Assembly: GCA_938083195.1 (NCBI GenBank)
Contig: CALKCK010000013.1
Location: 1-32,661 of the forward strand
From: an uncultured Pirellulaceae bacterium
GTDB taxonomy: Bacteria; Planctomycetota; Planctomycetia; Pirellulales; Pirellulaceae
Direction of reading: 5' to 3'
DNA: 32,661 nucleotides
Shown: positions 1 through 8,616 of the stretch, piece after piece
Layout of the letters: each line of letters opens with the position of its first letter
Position numbering within the stretch: the first letter of the stretch is position 1
Notes under the pieces: model-generated
Seen by the model: only the letters and a program-made list of their open reading frames with translations
What the model was told of the DNA's origin: nothing
Databases searched by the model: none
Program-made: the position numbers and the translations under genes

Positions 1-43
1 GCTTAACTAATCGAACATTTTTAACCTTTTCGAAGACAAGTCA

Positions 44-501
44 ATGTCCCAAAATCCTTATGCATCGCAACCAAAATCTCCCGGAGGAATGCCACCTCAA
101 GGGGGTGGAGCCTCCGCATCTAACAGATAAAAGGACCTGCCTTGGGAATGCTAATTTCCACAATTATCGGCGTTCTTTTCGCACTCCTCGGTCTTGCGTT
201 GAACATTTTGGGATTAGGTTTGATGGCGTCGGTGGACCAACCCGCCGATCCAGCGTTTGCTTCTCTGCTTGGGCAAGGCGTTTTTGCAATCGCCCAAAGC
301 TTAATCGGACTCATTGGTGGTGGCGTGATTATCTTTGGATGCATCAAGATGATGAAACTTCAGTCCTACGGTTTCGCGTTTACAACCGCCATTCTTGCGA
401 TGATCCCCTGTATTTCACCCTGCTGTTTATTGGGAATTCCGTTTGGAATCTGGGGATTAGTTGTATTAAACGACCCATACGTCAAGAGTTCTTTTAGGTA
501 A
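44..501 (+). pseudogene. Small multi-pass membrane protein split by an apparent frameshift
   Basis: Two reading frames together look like one small membrane protein. The first starts at ATG 44 and gives a polar, Pro/Gly-rich leader beginning MSQNPYAS that stops at TAA 128-130 after 28 residues. The second frame is open from 124 to the stop at 499-501 and contains three to four hydrophobic segments, including a Cys-Cys pair near the end (SPCCLLG). The best start within the second frame alone would be TTG 142 or ATG 148, neither with a convincing ribosome binding site. A polar N-terminus with an NPY motif followed by a short multi-helix body is common in planctomycete small membrane proteins. 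Restoring one missing base near 125-130 would fuse the two parts in frame. This could be a true pseudogene, a sequencing or assembly error, or a second gene starting at 142. Function is unknown. Confidence 0.5.
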
Positions 502-506
502 CGGAA

Positions 507-542
507 TCGATCGCTCGTCGGCGAAAGCCGACGGCGGATCGA
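507..542. terminator. Hairpin between the small membrane gene and carA
   Basis: A perfect 6-bp stem GTCGGC/GCCGAC closes on a GAAA tetraloop (517-532). It is flanked by a second 6-bp pairing TCGATC/GATCGA (507-512 with 537-542). No T-run follows on either strand, so this is only a possible terminator or bidirectional hairpin. It lies just after the stop of the left-hand gene and downstream of the convergent carA. Confidence 0.35.
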
Positions 543-735
543 CTAGGCATTTACCGTCCGACGAAATGGTTTTACGACAATTTAGATTGAGCACAACTGA
601 AACAAAGCTGTGCTTAACATTCGATTTTCGACTGCATTCAATGAGGAAGCAGAAAGAGCGTTCATCGAAATGGGCGGTCAATTAAACCGCCACTCCAATT
701 CCGCTGGGACACTCGACCATGCGAATTTCTAAAAC

Positions 736-1953
736 CTAAGTCGCGACACGATTCGAATCGATCATTTCTTTGAACTGTCCAAACAGATATTGACTATCGT
801 GAGGACCAGCTGACGCTTCAGGGTGATACTGCACACTAAAAGCAGGATGCACACTGTGTTTAAGTCCGGCAATCGTATCGTCATTCAAATTTAGATGCGT
901 GACTTCAAGGTCAGCAGGAAAATTGTCTTTGGAGACAACGAACCCGTGATTTTGTGAGGTGATCTCAACCTTGCCAGTTTTCTTGTCAATGACGGGTTGG
1001 TTGGCACCGCGATGACCGAATTTCATTTTCACCGTCTTAGCACCGCAAGCGAGTGCGAAAAGCTGATGCCCAAGGCAGATCCCAAAAAGCGGCGCCTTGC
1101 CGATCAAGTTTGCGATGGTATCAATGGCGTACTGAAGCGGTTCCGGATCGCCCGGTCCGTTGGATAGAAAAATTCCATCTGGATTCAGTGCCATCACTTC
1201 GTCCGCGGTCGCTGTTCCCGGGAGAACAGTCACGCGACATCCCTGATTAAATAAATGCCGAGCAATGTTCCACTTCATTCCAAAATCGAGGGCGACGACA
1301 TGCGGAGCATCTGCCTTTGGAACCTCAGGCGCCGGCGCGTTGGTTCTGGTATCCCACCACTTACTTAAGTGGGTTTCCCAATTTACCGGCTGATCTGGGA
1401 GAACTTCACTCACCAGGTCCCGCCCAACCAAACCGGGGCTGGCTTTCGCCATTTCAACGAGTTTATCGTTGTCTAACTCCACCGACGAAATTACACCTTT
1501 GAGTGCACCAACGCTTCGAATTTTCCGAACGAGCGCCCTCGTGTCGATGTCGGAAATTCCCACGATGCCGTGCTTATCCAGATAATCTTGGAGGCTCGAA
1601 GAGGAACGGAAGTTGCTCGCCACCCGACTTACATTCCGTACGATAAAACCCGACAGATGAGGACAACGGCTCTCAACATCCTCTTCGTTGATCCCGTAAT
1701 TACCCATTTCCGGGTAGGTCATGGTAATGATTTGGCCGCGGTAACTGGGATCTGTCAATATTTCCTGATACCCCGTCATCGAGGTATTAAAAACGACTTC
1801 CCCATCGCAAGTCCCCGTCGCACCAAACGCAAAGCCATCGAAAACGGTGCCGTCTTCTAGAGCCAGTTTCGCCGGCTTGCGTTGAGAAAAGGGGTAGTTT
1901 ACTGAATTAGGCGTGTCCAATACGTCTTCCTGTGACGATCCGTCCGAGATCAT
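736..1953 (-). CDS. carA: Carbamoyl-phosphate synthase small (glutaminase) subunit
   Basis: This 405-residue protein should hydrolyse glutamine and pass ammonia to CarB for carbamoyl phosphate, which feeds pyrimidine and arginine synthesis in the cytoplasm. The N-terminal CPSase small-chain domain covers about residues 28-185 and includes NTSMTGYQEILTDPSY. The C-terminal class I glutamine amidotransferase domain covers about 215-395. The catalytic triad is visible as Cys293 in PLFGICLGHQ, His377 and Glu379 in QYHPEAS. The oxyanion-region motif LSNGPGDP is at about 263-270. There is an N-terminal extension of roughly 25 residues before the conserved core. The ATG at 1951-1953 is preceded by a GGAG ribosome binding site at good spacing, which supports this start. 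carB is not in the window, so the two subunits are not adjacent here. The length is slightly above the usual 380 or so because of the extension. Confidence 0.96.
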   Translation of the reverse strand: MISDGSSQEDVLDTPNSVNYPFSQRKPAKLALEDGTVFDGFAFGATGTCDGEVVFNTSMTGYQEILTDPSYRGQIITMTYPEMGNYGINEEDVESRCPHLSGFIVRNVSRVASNFRSSSSLQDYLDKHGIVGISDIDTRALVRKIRSVGALKGVISSVELDNDKLVEMAKASPGLVGRDLVSEVLPDQPVNWETHLSKWWDTRTNAPAPEVPKADAPHVVALDFGMKWNIARHLFNQGCRVTVLPGTATADEVMALNPDGIFLSNGPGDPEPLQYAIDTIANLIGKAPLFGICLGHQLFALACGAKTVKMKFGHRGANQPVIDKKTGKVEITSQNHGFVVSKDNFPADLEVTHLNLNDDTIAGLKHSVHPAFSVQYHPEASAGPHDSQYLFGQFKEMIDSNRVAT

Positions 1954-2013
1954 TCAACGCTCCAACATTGATTGATGAGTTTAAACTGAGTTTTAATACG
2001 AGATACTTATAAT

Positions 2014-2196
2014 TTAACGATAGACTTTTCTAGTTGTAGCGGATTAAGCATCCATTTTTCTTTTTTCTTAGAAATCGTTGCTCGATTGTCGATGAGTTTA
2101 ATGGCTGTGGGTCTCCGATAGGGATTTATTCCATAATCGGACAGCCAATTTTAGAAGGGTTTCAGTAGCGGCGAGCTGAAACCCTTCGTTTTTTTT
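2014..2196 (+). ncRNA. Candidate small RNA or terminated leader ending in an intrinsic terminator
   Basis: A + strand terminator ends at 2196, but there is no protein gene on the + strand between it and carA, which runs the other way. A TATAAT hexamer at 2008-2013 could be the -10 of a promoter, though no good -35 is seen. Between them, 2103-2146 folds as GGCTGT/ACAGCC around CCGAT/ATCGG and a small inner GGA/TCC pairing. The 5' boundary is a guess from the -10. It does not match any RNA family I recognise, so it could be an sRNA or a transcription-attenuating leader of the MFS gene about 300 bases downstream. Confidence 0.4.
2154..2196 (+). terminator. Strong intrinsic terminator
   Basis: A perfect 12-bp stem GAAGGGTTTCAG/CTGAAACCCTTC (2154-2165 with 2176-2187) has a 10-base loop and is followed by eight T at 2189-2196. 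On the opposite strand there is no T-run, so termination is for + strand transcripts. No + strand protein gene lies upstream. Confidence 0.85.
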
Positions 2197-2303
2197 GCGC
2201 TGAGATAAGTTTTTCGAGATCTTTGATCTCAAACTTAGCGACGGATCGAGGCATTCGTTTGCCCTTCTCTCCCCTTTCTTTAAGTTCCCATCTAAAGATA
2301 TTT

Positions 2304-2387
2304 GCGACGGCGACTGTCTGAGATAAACGGTTCCGCAGTAATTTTTCAATGTTTTTTCGGGGAACCGCGTCCGTTGATAGCCGTCGC
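2304..2387 (+). promoter_or_regulatory. Nested stems in the MFS gene leader
   Basis: An outer 8-bp pairing GCGACGGC/GCCGTCGC (2304-2311 with 2380-2387) encloses an inner 7-bp pairing CGGTTCC/GGAACCG (2328-2334 with 2361-2367). This sits about 105 bases before the MFS start. It could be a structured 5' leader or a protein-binding region. No known riboswitch class was recognised. Confidence 0.35.
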
Positions 2388-2492
2388 CATCGTTATTCCT
2401 TAAGATGCCCGCACTGAGGGGCGTTGAGTAGCTAATTCACTTCCGTAATGCACTTTTGTAATATAATTCCGAATATTTGAGGGACGAAACTA

Positions 2493-3719
2493 ATGGGCCT
2501 AATTTATGTCCTAGTGTTTTTAGGCTTTTTTGCTGGAGCTCTGGTTTCCCCCGTTCTCTCACCGATGTTTCTCCATCCGCAAGACCACGGCGTACTTTCC
2601 GCCGATACCTCGCCGGCTACCCGTGCCTTTTTGTTAGGTGTCGCGATGGCCGTTTTTCGAATTGGTGAGTTTTTTGGTTCTCCCATCCTCGGTCAGATGT
2701 CAGACAAATTTGGCCGAAAAAAGGTTCTCGCGGCCGCGATGGGCATCACGGCTCTTGGAAACCTCGCAATCGCTTGGTCGATTTCGGTTGACCAGTTCTG
2801 GATCATTGTTGCTGGGCAATTTTTTCTGGGCTTCGTCGGAGTCTTGCTCGTTTTAGCCCAAGCCGAAGTCGCACACTTTTCAGTTGGATCTGAAAAATCC
2901 CAACGATTTGGATTGATTTATATGGCCAGCAGTCTCGCCTATGTCTTTGCTCCAGTGATAGGTGGCCATTTGGCCGATCAGAACTACTTTTCCTGGGCTT
3001 CCTATTCGCTTCCATTTTACGTCGCCGCGGCCGTTTGCTTGTTATGCACCGCGTTAATTCTTTGGCGGTTCCCCGACTCTGCACCCTCAAAATCAGAAGC
3101 AGGGGGAATCCAGCTAACGCGTGGATTTCTGGAAATGGGTGAGGCCTTTCAGCTGGCTCCTTTTCGAGCGTTGTTAATCGTCAATTTCTTTTTGTATCTT
3201 GGAATTGACTTCGTTTTTCAATTCAATCCCGTCTACTTTGTTCAAAAATGGGAATTTACCTCTTCGCACGTCGGATGGCTGCTCTCGTATACCAGCGTTT
3301 CTATGGTGATGACCCAGTGGTTGTTAATTAAACCGGTCGGCAAGGGTAGAACGCCTCGAGCCATTACCGCTGTTTGTGCTGTTTTGCTATCAGGATTATT
3401 GATTTTAGAAATTCTTCCCAACCAATGGTGGTGGTTGTGCCTGATCCTTCCATGCGTCGGAGCAGCAATGGCTCTAGCAACCACTAACATGTCAGCGCTG
3501 CTCTCTGACACAGCTCCTGCTGATGCTCAGGGACGAATGCTCGGAGTCTCTCATTCCGTACGCGTACTCGGTTCTGCCCTGCTCTGCTTCTGCGGAGGCA
3601 TCTTAGCGGGACTCTCTCCCCAATATCCCATTCTGGTGGGAGCCGTTGCCTCGTTAATCGCCGCAGCTCTCCTGTTCTTTTACAAACCTCAATCAACCAA
3701 AAAATCCCAGGCCGCGTGA
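2493..3719 (+). CDS. MFS transporter, drug:H+ antiporter type
   Basis: This 408-residue integral membrane protein has the length and spacing of a 12-helix major facilitator. The loop after helix 2 carries the family signature GQMSDKFGRKK (residues 67-77). Many members of this branch (TetA/DHA1-like) export drugs or metabolites in exchange for protons, but the substrate cannot be read from sequence. A long periplasmic loop between helices 1 and 2 (about 26-43) and a polar linker near residue 200 separate the expected elements and the two halves. The ATG is preceded by GAGGGA at 8 bases spacing, and a TATAAT hexamer lies about 25 bases upstream. It stands alone: carA diverges upstream and lexA converges downstream. 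The basic tail after the last helix is ordinary. Confidence 0.88.
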   Translation: MGLIYVLVFLGFFAGALVSPVLSPMFLHPQDHGVLSADTSPATRAFLLGVAMAVFRIGEFFGSPILGQMSDKFGRKKVLAAAMGITALGNLAIAWSISVDQFWIIVAGQFFLGFVGVLLVLAQAEVAHFSVGSEKSQRFGLIYMASSLAYVFAPVIGGHLADQNYFSWASYSLPFYVAAAVCLLCTALILWRFPDSAPSKSEAGGIQLTRGFLEMGEAFQLAPFRALLIVNFFLYLGIDFVFQFNPVYFVQKWEFTSSHVGWLLSYTSVSMVMTQWLLIKPVGKGRTPRAITAVCAVLLSGLLILEILPNQWWWLCLILPCVGAAMALATTNMSALLSDTAPADAQGRMLGVSHSVRVLGSALLCFCGGILAGLSPQYPILVGAVASLIAAALLFFYKPQSTKKSQAA

Positions 3720-3782
3720 TGGAAGAGTCCAAAACTGCTGAGTGAGTCTAAAATCAAAATTTCTAGCGATTAACGACTTGAT

Positions 3783-4385
3783 TCAGCGAAGATTCCGAAC
3801 CACACCAATGACGACTCCAATGACTTTGACATCGCGCGAATAAATCGGTTTCATGGTTTTATTGGCGGGTTGCAAACGAATTCGGTTCTTCTCGGGAAAC
3901 CAGTATTTAAGAGTCGCGTCCCCTTCCGAAGTCCGAGCCACCACGATGTCACCCTTGTTTGCCGTTTGCCGACGTTTGACAATCACGTAATCGCCTGGAG
4001 CAATCTGGGCATCAATCATCGAATCGCCTTCTACTTCGAGGACATACGTCCCCTTCTTAGGCCACATCGCGCCGACATCAATCCGCTCTGTCTGCTCAAC
4101 GGCTTCCATTAACGATCCAGCGGCAACGCGACCTGCTAGCGGGAATCCCTTTAGCTCCTCATTGACTTCGTCTGTCAACACAATTGAACGTGACTGATTG
4201 TTGGTTCGATTAATCAGCCCCTTCTTCTGAAGTGCCGTTAAATGGCAAATGACACCGTTAGGAGATCGGAAACCCATTTCATCAGCAATATCTCGAATCG
4301 TTGGCCCGTAACCACGTTCCTCAATACAGGTCCTAATGAAATCGAAAATGGTTTGCTGACGTTTCGTTAACTTCTCTTGTAACAT
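3783..4385 (-). CDS. lexA: LexA repressor, SOS regulator and self-cleaving protease
   Basis: The product is a 200-residue SOS repressor. The N-terminal winged-helix domain (about 1-68) includes the recognition region GYGPTIRDIADEMGFRS. The C-terminal S24 domain contains the self-cleavage bond Ala89-Gly90 in GRVAAGS, the nucleophile Ser122 in GDSMID, and the general base Lys160 in DATLKYW. All the residues needed for RecA-stimulated autocleavage are present. The open frame extends 18 codons further upstream to 4439. However, ATG 4383-4385 has an AAGGAG ribosome binding site, and the longer version would overlap the promoter described separately, so the shorter protein is chosen. It is expected to repress itself and DNA-repair genes. 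It converges with the MFS gene. Confidence 0.96.
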   Translation of the reverse strand: MLQEKLTKRQQTIFDFIRTCIEERGYGPTIRDIADEMGFRSPNGVICHLTALQKKGLINRTNNQSRSIVLTDEVNEELKGFPLAGRVAAGSLMEAVEQTERIDVGAMWPKKGTYVLEVEGDSMIDAQIAPGDYVIVKRRQTANKGDIVVARTSEGDATLKYWFPEKNRIRLQPANKTMKPIYSRDVKVIGVVIGVVRNLR

Positions 4386-4412
4386 TTCCTTCTCCTTGGA
4401 TGGGATCCGGAT

Positions 4413-4439
4413 TTTATACATTTGTTCACTACAATGCAA
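4413..4439 (-). promoter_or_regulatory. lexA promoter with an embedded dyad, candidate LexA operator
   Basis: Reading the minus strand, TTGCAT (4434-4439) and TATAAA (4413-4418) form -35 and -10 elements separated by 15 bases. Between them lies the dyad TTGTAGTGAACAA (4422-4434). An operator inside the promoter is the expected arrangement for LexA autoregulation. The dyad is not the E. coli CTGT-N8-ACAG box nor the Gram-positive GAAC-N4-GTTC box. Operator identity is inferred from position. Confidence 0.45.
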
Positions 4440-4778
4440 TCGAGATCCCTACCCCCCCATCTCCGTTCACCAAAGGCGACTAGATTTATCACTCCGGCAA
4501 ACAACACTGACTTGCAAACGCAAGGCTCCCGGGATAGAGGCCAATCACCCCTGAAAACCGAATAACCGGTAAATCAAGGAACTCACGGCCATTTCCAAAA
4601 ATCTCGATAACACAGCTCTCCAAAGCTACGTTTCAACACTCAACCAAAACCGGCCAAGCCCCCTATTTTGAACGTCTGGATCGAAAATTGGCGTGCGGAA
4701 AGATGTTCAACATTATTATGCCATGGGTGGCGGAAAAAGCTCCTTCGGCGTTGCCAAATCAGTCAAGCTAGGTTGCCA

Positions 4779-5030
4779 TTAAAAACGGGCACGAACGCGA
4801 GGGATAAACGGAGTTCCCATTTCCATCTGAGATTTACAAAATCGTTCGACAGTGTCAAAATTTAAAGGCAAATTGAGCGATTCTGCGATTGCGGTTTTTC
4901 GTAATTTCAATACCATTTCGTTCTTACTGTTGATTATCGCGAAAAATTCGCGAGTTCCTGTTAACTTCAAGTCCGGCAAATGGTTCTTGTAGTAGGCATT
5001 TTCTCGAGAAAACCCTGTGAAAAATTTCAC
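4779..5030 (-). CDS. Hypothetical protein, possibly a gene remnant
   Basis: This 83-residue frame starts at GTG 5028-5030 and ends at 4779. The composition looks more protein-like than the other shadows, for example [14 protein letters not shown] and [16 protein letters not shown]. The frame stays open and protein-like for eight codons upstream of the GTG (VGREVYDI) before a stop at 5055-5057, so the true N-terminus may be lost. No family is recognised. The ribosome binding site is poor (GAGG about 12 bases ahead). It could be a decayed gene or chance. Confidence 0.25.
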   Translation of the reverse strand: MKFFTGFSRENAYYKNHLPDLKLTGTREFFAIINSKNEMVLKLRKTAIAESLNLPLNFDTVERFCKSQMEMGTPFIPRVRARF

Positions 5031-5061
5031 GATGTCATAGACCTCGCGGCCAACCTAATTT

Positions 5062-5083
5062 TGCAGGTTTCAAATCACCTGCA
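5062..5083. promoter_or_regulatory. 22-base dyad upstream of nqrA
   Basis: TGCAGGT and ACCTGCA (5062-5068 and 5077-5083) form perfect 7-base arms around an 8-base centre, ending 27 bases before the nqrA ATG. It could be an operator or a leader hairpin for the nqr operon. Confidence 0.4.
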
Positions 5084-5110
5084 GTGACCTTACGCGTGCA
5101 AAGCAAAATA

Positions 5111-6454
5111 ATGGTTTATCAAATCAAAAACGGATTGGATCTTCCAATTGAAGGCAAGCCAGTCCAAGACATTGGCGTTAGTGCAGACATTAAGTCGGTA
5201 GGAATCATCGCTGACGACTACGTCGGAATGAGACCAACGATGTTGGTGGCTGTTGGTGACCGAGTCAAACTCGGACAACCGGTTTTCGCAGACAAAAAGA
5301 CACCCGGAGTTATGTTTACTTCTCCAGGGTGTGGAACCGTCAAAGCGATCAATCGGGGAGCCAAGCGAAAGTTCGAATCCATTGAAATCGACCTTGATGG
5401 TGATGATCAAGAGATCTTCGAAAGCTTTCAAGACCTTCAGTCGATCCCGAAAGAGGCAATTGAGAAGCAATTGGTCGACTCCGGGATGTGGCAGTCTTTC
5501 CGAACTCGCCCGTTCAGTCGGACTCCTGCTTTGGGCAGTGAAGCTCATTCCATTTTCGTAACGGCGACTGACACCAATCCACTTTCTGCCGAACCTGAAT
5601 TGGTAATTTCTGAAAACGCAGAATTGTTTGTGAGTGGGCTGACCGTCATCAACCAACTCACCCTCGGAAAAACCTATGTTTGCACACGTGACGACTCGCG
5701 TGTGCCCGGCAGCGACATACCGGATGTTGAGTTCAAACAATTCAATGGTCCCCACCCAGCGGGTTTAGCCGGCACTCATATCCATCTGGTCGACCCGGTT
5801 AATGAAAACAAAACTGTTTGGCAAATTGGCTATCAAGACGTGATTGCGATCGGACACTTGTTCACGACCGGGCAACTGATGACTGAGAGGGTTGTCGCCA
5901 TTGGTGGACCGCGAACTTCCTCACCGGGCTTGTACAAAGTCAGACTCGGTGCGTGTCTTGACGATTGCATTCCAGCCGCGGCGCCCGAACTCGACAACTC
6001 CCGTGTTGTTTCCGGTTCGGTTCTTTCGGGGCGAGCATCGGAGCCATCAAAAAACTACTTGGGCAGATTCCATAACCAAATTTCTATTCTCGAAGAGGGC
6101 AACCACCGGGAATTTCTTGGTTGGCAAAAACCGGGTTTTGACAAATTTTCGGTCACCAATATTTACGGCGGCTCTTGGTTAAAAGGCAAATTGTTTCCGT
6201 TTACGACGAGCACCGGTGGCAGCAAACGCGCCATGGTTCCAGTGGGCGCCTACGAGCGGGTGATGCCGCTAGACATTTTACCGACACAGCTACTTCGGGC
6301 TTTGCTCAGCGGAGACACAGAAGAATCACAACAGTTGGGCTGTTTAGAGTTGGACGAAGAAGACCTCGCACTTTGCACCTTCGTTTGTCCTGGCAAGTAT
6401 GAATATGGTTCTGTTTTGCGTGAGAACCTGACCCTTATCGAGAAAGAGGGATAG
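5111..6454 (+). CDS. nqrA: Na+-translocating NADH:quinone reductase subunit A
   Basis: NqrA is the large cytoplasmic-side subunit of the Na+-NQR complex and takes part in quinone interaction. The start [15 protein letters not shown] closely follows the family pattern. The barrel-sandwich region follows (for example [18 protein letters not shown]), then the typical mid-protein [17 protein letters not shown] and C-terminal [12 protein letters not shown]. Starting at ATG 5111 gives 447 residues, matching the usual 445-450. An in-frame GTG at 5084 would add nine residues but overlaps the upstream dyad and has no better ribosome binding site. It is the first gene of a tight six-gene operon, and nqrB begins 7 bases after its stop. 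Confidence 0.95.
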   Translation: MVYQIKNGLDLPIEGKPVQDIGVSADIKSVGIIADDYVGMRPTMLVAVGDRVKLGQPVFADKKTPGVMFTSPGCGTVKAINRGAKRKFESIEIDLDGDDQEIFESFQDLQSIPKEAIEKQLVDSGMWQSFRTRPFSRTPALGSEAHSIFVTATDTNPLSAEPELVISENAELFVSGLTVINQLTLGKTYVCTRDDSRVPGSDIPDVEFKQFNGPHPAGLAGTHIHLVDPVNENKTVWQIGYQDVIAIGHLFTTGQLMTERVVAIGGPRTSSPGLYKVRLGACLDDCIPAAAPELDNSRVVSGSVLSGRASEPSKNYLGRFHNQISILEEGNHREFLGWQKPGFDKFSVTNIYGGSWLKGKLFPFTTSTGGSKRAMVPVGAYERVMPLDILPTQLLRALLSGDTEESQQLGCLELDEEDLALCTFVCPGKYEYGSVLRENLTLIEKEG

Positions 6455-6461
6455 ACGCACG

Positions 6462-7754
6462 ATGTTGAGAAAATTACTAGACAAGGTCGAACCACTGTTT
6501 CACAAAGGTGGGAAGCTGGAAAAGCTTTACCCGCTTTATGAAGCTAACGACACTTTCCTCTACACACCCGGTGAGGTCACCCACGGCCAAACTCAGGTGC
6601 GCGATGCAATTGATTTGAAGCGGATGATGACCATGGTCATTGTCGCGCTGATTCCTTGTATCTTTATGGCGATGTACAACACCGGTTATCAGGCTCAGGT
6701 TTTGATCGCCGGGGGCCAAGCCGTACCGACGAGTGCAACGCTCTTCGATGCAATCTGGAGTGGCAACTGGAGATTTGATGTTCTCCAGTGGTTTGGAATT
6801 CTCAATTCCAGTTTCACGTGTCCCAACCCGGGCGGCTTCTTAAGCTTCGGCAGCCTGTTTGGTTGTACGCTTCATGGTGCCCTTTACTTTCTACCTGTTT
6901 ACATCGTCTGCATGGCGGTTGGCGGTAATTGCGAAGTCATCTTCAGCGTGATCAGAAAGCACGAAATTAACGAAGGATTTTTGGTCACGGGGATGCTATT
7001 CCCACTCACGCTTCCTCCAACCATTCCACTTTGGCAAGTCGCTGTTGGCATTGCCTTCGGTGTGATCGTGGGTAAGGAAATATTCGGCGGAACTGGCCGA
7101 AACTTTTTGAACCCCGCACTCACGGGTCGGGCGTTCCTTTACTTCGCTTATCCGTTAAAAATCAGTGGCGACTCAGTCTGGACCGCCGTCGATGGCTATT
7201 CCGGTGCAACGGTTCTTGGCGAAGTGGCATTACCAGGTGCTGCCAAGATCGGAGAAACCGTCACGAACATGAATTCATCGTGGTTTCAATTTTTCATCGG
7301 CGACATCCACGGTTCGATGGGTGAAACTTCTGCACTCGCCTGTTTGATCGGTGCGGCCTTTTTGATATTCACCAAAATCGGCTCATGGCGGATCATGTCT
7401 GGCGTGGTCTTAGGAATGAGTGGATTCTCGTTCTTGCTCTGGCTACTCCCAACGACCGAATCTTGGGGCGAAGTTTCTAATATCCTGCCGTGGTGGCATA
7501 TGGTTATTGGTGGATTCGCCTTCGGAACCGTCTTCATGTCGACCGATCCGGTTTCCGCCTCGATGACACGCCAAGGCAAGTGGGTCTACGGAGCTTTAAT
7601 TGGTTTCATGACCGTCTTAGTTCGATCAATTAACCCTGCATTCCCCGAGGGAATCATGCTGGCAATCTTATTCGCCAACGTCTTCGCACCGTTTATTGAC
7701 TGGTGTGTGGTTCAGCTAAACATTAAGAGGAGGGCCGCTCGTTATGCCGCTTAA
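6462..7754 (+). CDS. nqrB: Na+-translocating NADH:quinone reductase subunit B
   Basis: NqrB is a polytopic inner-membrane subunit (430 residues, usual about 415) that carries covalent FMN and riboflavin and contributes to the Na+ pathway. The FMN attachment motif is visible as GYSGATVLG, with Thr250 as the expected phosphoester site. [16 protein letters not shown] (about 210-225) and the C-terminal [12 protein letters not shown] are typical of the family. A GAGGG ribosome binding site lies inside the end of nqrA. The last 11 bases overlap the start of nqrC, suggesting translational coupling. FMN addition would need the ApbE encoded downstream in this window. Confidence 0.96.
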   Translation: MLRKLLDKVEPLFHKGGKLEKLYPLYEANDTFLYTPGEVTHGQTQVRDAIDLKRMMTMVIVALIPCIFMAMYNTGYQAQVLIAGGQAVPTSATLFDAIWSGNWRFDVLQWFGILNSSFTCPNPGGFLSFGSLFGCTLHGALYFLPVYIVCMAVGGNCEVIFSVIRKHEINEGFLVTGMLFPLTLPPTIPLWQVAVGIAFGVIVGKEIFGGTGRNFLNPALTGRAFLYFAYPLKISGDSVWTAVDGYSGATVLGEVALPGAAKIGETVTNMNSSWFQFFIGDIHGSMGETSALACLIGAAFLIFTKIGSWRIMSGVVLGMSGFSFLLWLLPTTESWGEVSNILPWWHMVIGGFAFGTVFMSTDPVSASMTRQGKWVYGALIGFMTVLVRSINPAFPEGIMLAILFANVFAPFIDWCVVQLNIKRRAARYAA

Positions 7755-8616
7755 CAAGGATTCACTACCGAACACCTTTCTCGTTGCGACAGTTCTCTGC
7801 TTGTTTTGTGCCTTCGTTGTTTCGGCAGCCTCGGTGACGCTGCGACCTTTGCAGCTTGAAAACGCCCAGAAGGACCGTCGCAATAACATTCTTCAGGTGA
7901 GTGGTTTCACTCCTGAAGAAATCGAAGAAAGTGGCGGCATCAAAAAGGTTTTTGAAAGTCGGTTCGATGTAGAAATCATTGACCTCGACACAGGCCAAGA
8001 CGCCGAAGCAGATTGCCAAGCGGCCATGAACAAGGCCAAAGACAAAGAAGTTAATCTTGGCGAAGAGTACGACCAACTCTGGGCTTCCAAGCTAAATCCT
8101 GACAAAGGCCTTAGTGAAAAACTGGACAAAAAGACGGATGTCTGCGGAATCAAAAGTCGCGAAAAGTTTTCAGAGGTTTTCATCATGAAGTCCTCCGCTG
8201 GGGAACCTGAACTGTACGTCTTTCCAGTCCGTGGAAACGGTCTTTGGTCATTGATGCAGGGCTATCTTGCAGTCAAGCCGGATTTCCAAACCGTCGTGGG
8301 CCTTACGTTCTACCAACAAGCTGAGACACCTGGTCTTGGCGGCGAGGTTCAAAACCCCGATTGGAAAGCGCTTTGGAAAGATAAAAAAATCTACGACGAC
8401 GGTGAGGTCAAGTTGGCTGTGATTAAGGGCAACAAAGCCGGTAACGCGTATGGCGTCGATGCCCTCTCGGGTGCAACGATCACGTCCAATGGCGTAACTA
8501 ACATGATCGACTTTTGGATGGGTGACAAAGGATTCGGCCCCTACATAAATGAAATGAAAAAACAGGACAGCAGCCAAATCAAAACGGAAGCTGCCGGAGG
8601 TAACAATGTCAAGTAA
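7744..8616 (+). CDS. nqrC: Na+-translocating NADH:quinone reductase subunit C
   Basis: NqrC has one N-terminal membrane helix (about residues 10-31) and an outside-facing FMN domain. The covalent FMN site is in [13 protein letters not shown], with Thr245 as the expected attachment residue. The upstream [17 protein letters not shown] motif (about 186-202) is also typical. At 290 residues it is some 30 longer than the Vibrio protein; the extra length lies mainly around residues 85-135, a charged segment with Lys/Asp/Glu and two Cys. A strong AGGAGGG ribosome binding site lies inside nqrB. Its stop overlaps the nqrD start by 11 bases. Confidence 0.95.
   Translation: MPLNKDSLPNTFLVATVLCLFCAFVVSAASVTLRPLQLENAQKDRRNNILQVSGFTPEEIEESGGIKKVFESRFDVEIIDLDTGQDAEADCQAAMNKAKDKEVNLGEEYDQLWASKLNPDKGLSEKLDKKTDVCGIKSREKFSEVFIMKSSAGEPELYVFPVRGNGLWSLMQGYLAVKPDFQTVVGLTFYQQAETPGLGGEVQNPDWKALWKDKKIYDDGEVKLAVIKGNKAGNAYGVDALSGATITSNGVTNMIDFWMGDKGFGPYINEMKKQDSSQIKTEAAGGNNVK

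Larger units (their letters stand above)
1954..2492. other. Structured intergenic region between carA and the MFS gene
   Basis: No convincing gene is present in these 539 bases between divergent genes. The region is rich in inverted repeats on the + strand. In order there is a TATAAT hexamer at 2008-2013; a stem GGCTGT/ACAGCC (2103-2108 with 2141-2146) enclosing CCGAT/ATCGG; a strong intrinsic terminator at 2154-2196; and two further nested stems at 2304-2387. A second TATAAT lies at 2462-2467, close to the MFS start. The layout suggests a short terminated transcript plus a structured leader. Confidence 0.5.
4440..5110. other. Intergenic region between lexA and nqrA
   Basis: About 670 bases separate the divergent lexA and nqrA. 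The left half (4440-4775) shows no gene-like feature. The right half holds a weak minus-strand reading frame (4779-5030) and a 22-base dyad at 5062-5083 just ahead of nqrA. Confidence 0.5.

Noticed and set aside
60..497. A 145-codon + strand frame over the left membrane gene
   Set aside because: Its composition is Arg/Cys/His-rich and non-protein-like, and it is out of frame with both the leader and the hydrophobic body.
2098..2349. An 83-codon minus-strand frame
   Set aside because: It runs through the strong terminator stem and has no recognisable domain or ribosome binding site; more likely a shadow of the structured region.
5090..5755. A 221-codon minus-strand frame
   Set aside because: It is antisense to nqrA, which has clear family motifs.
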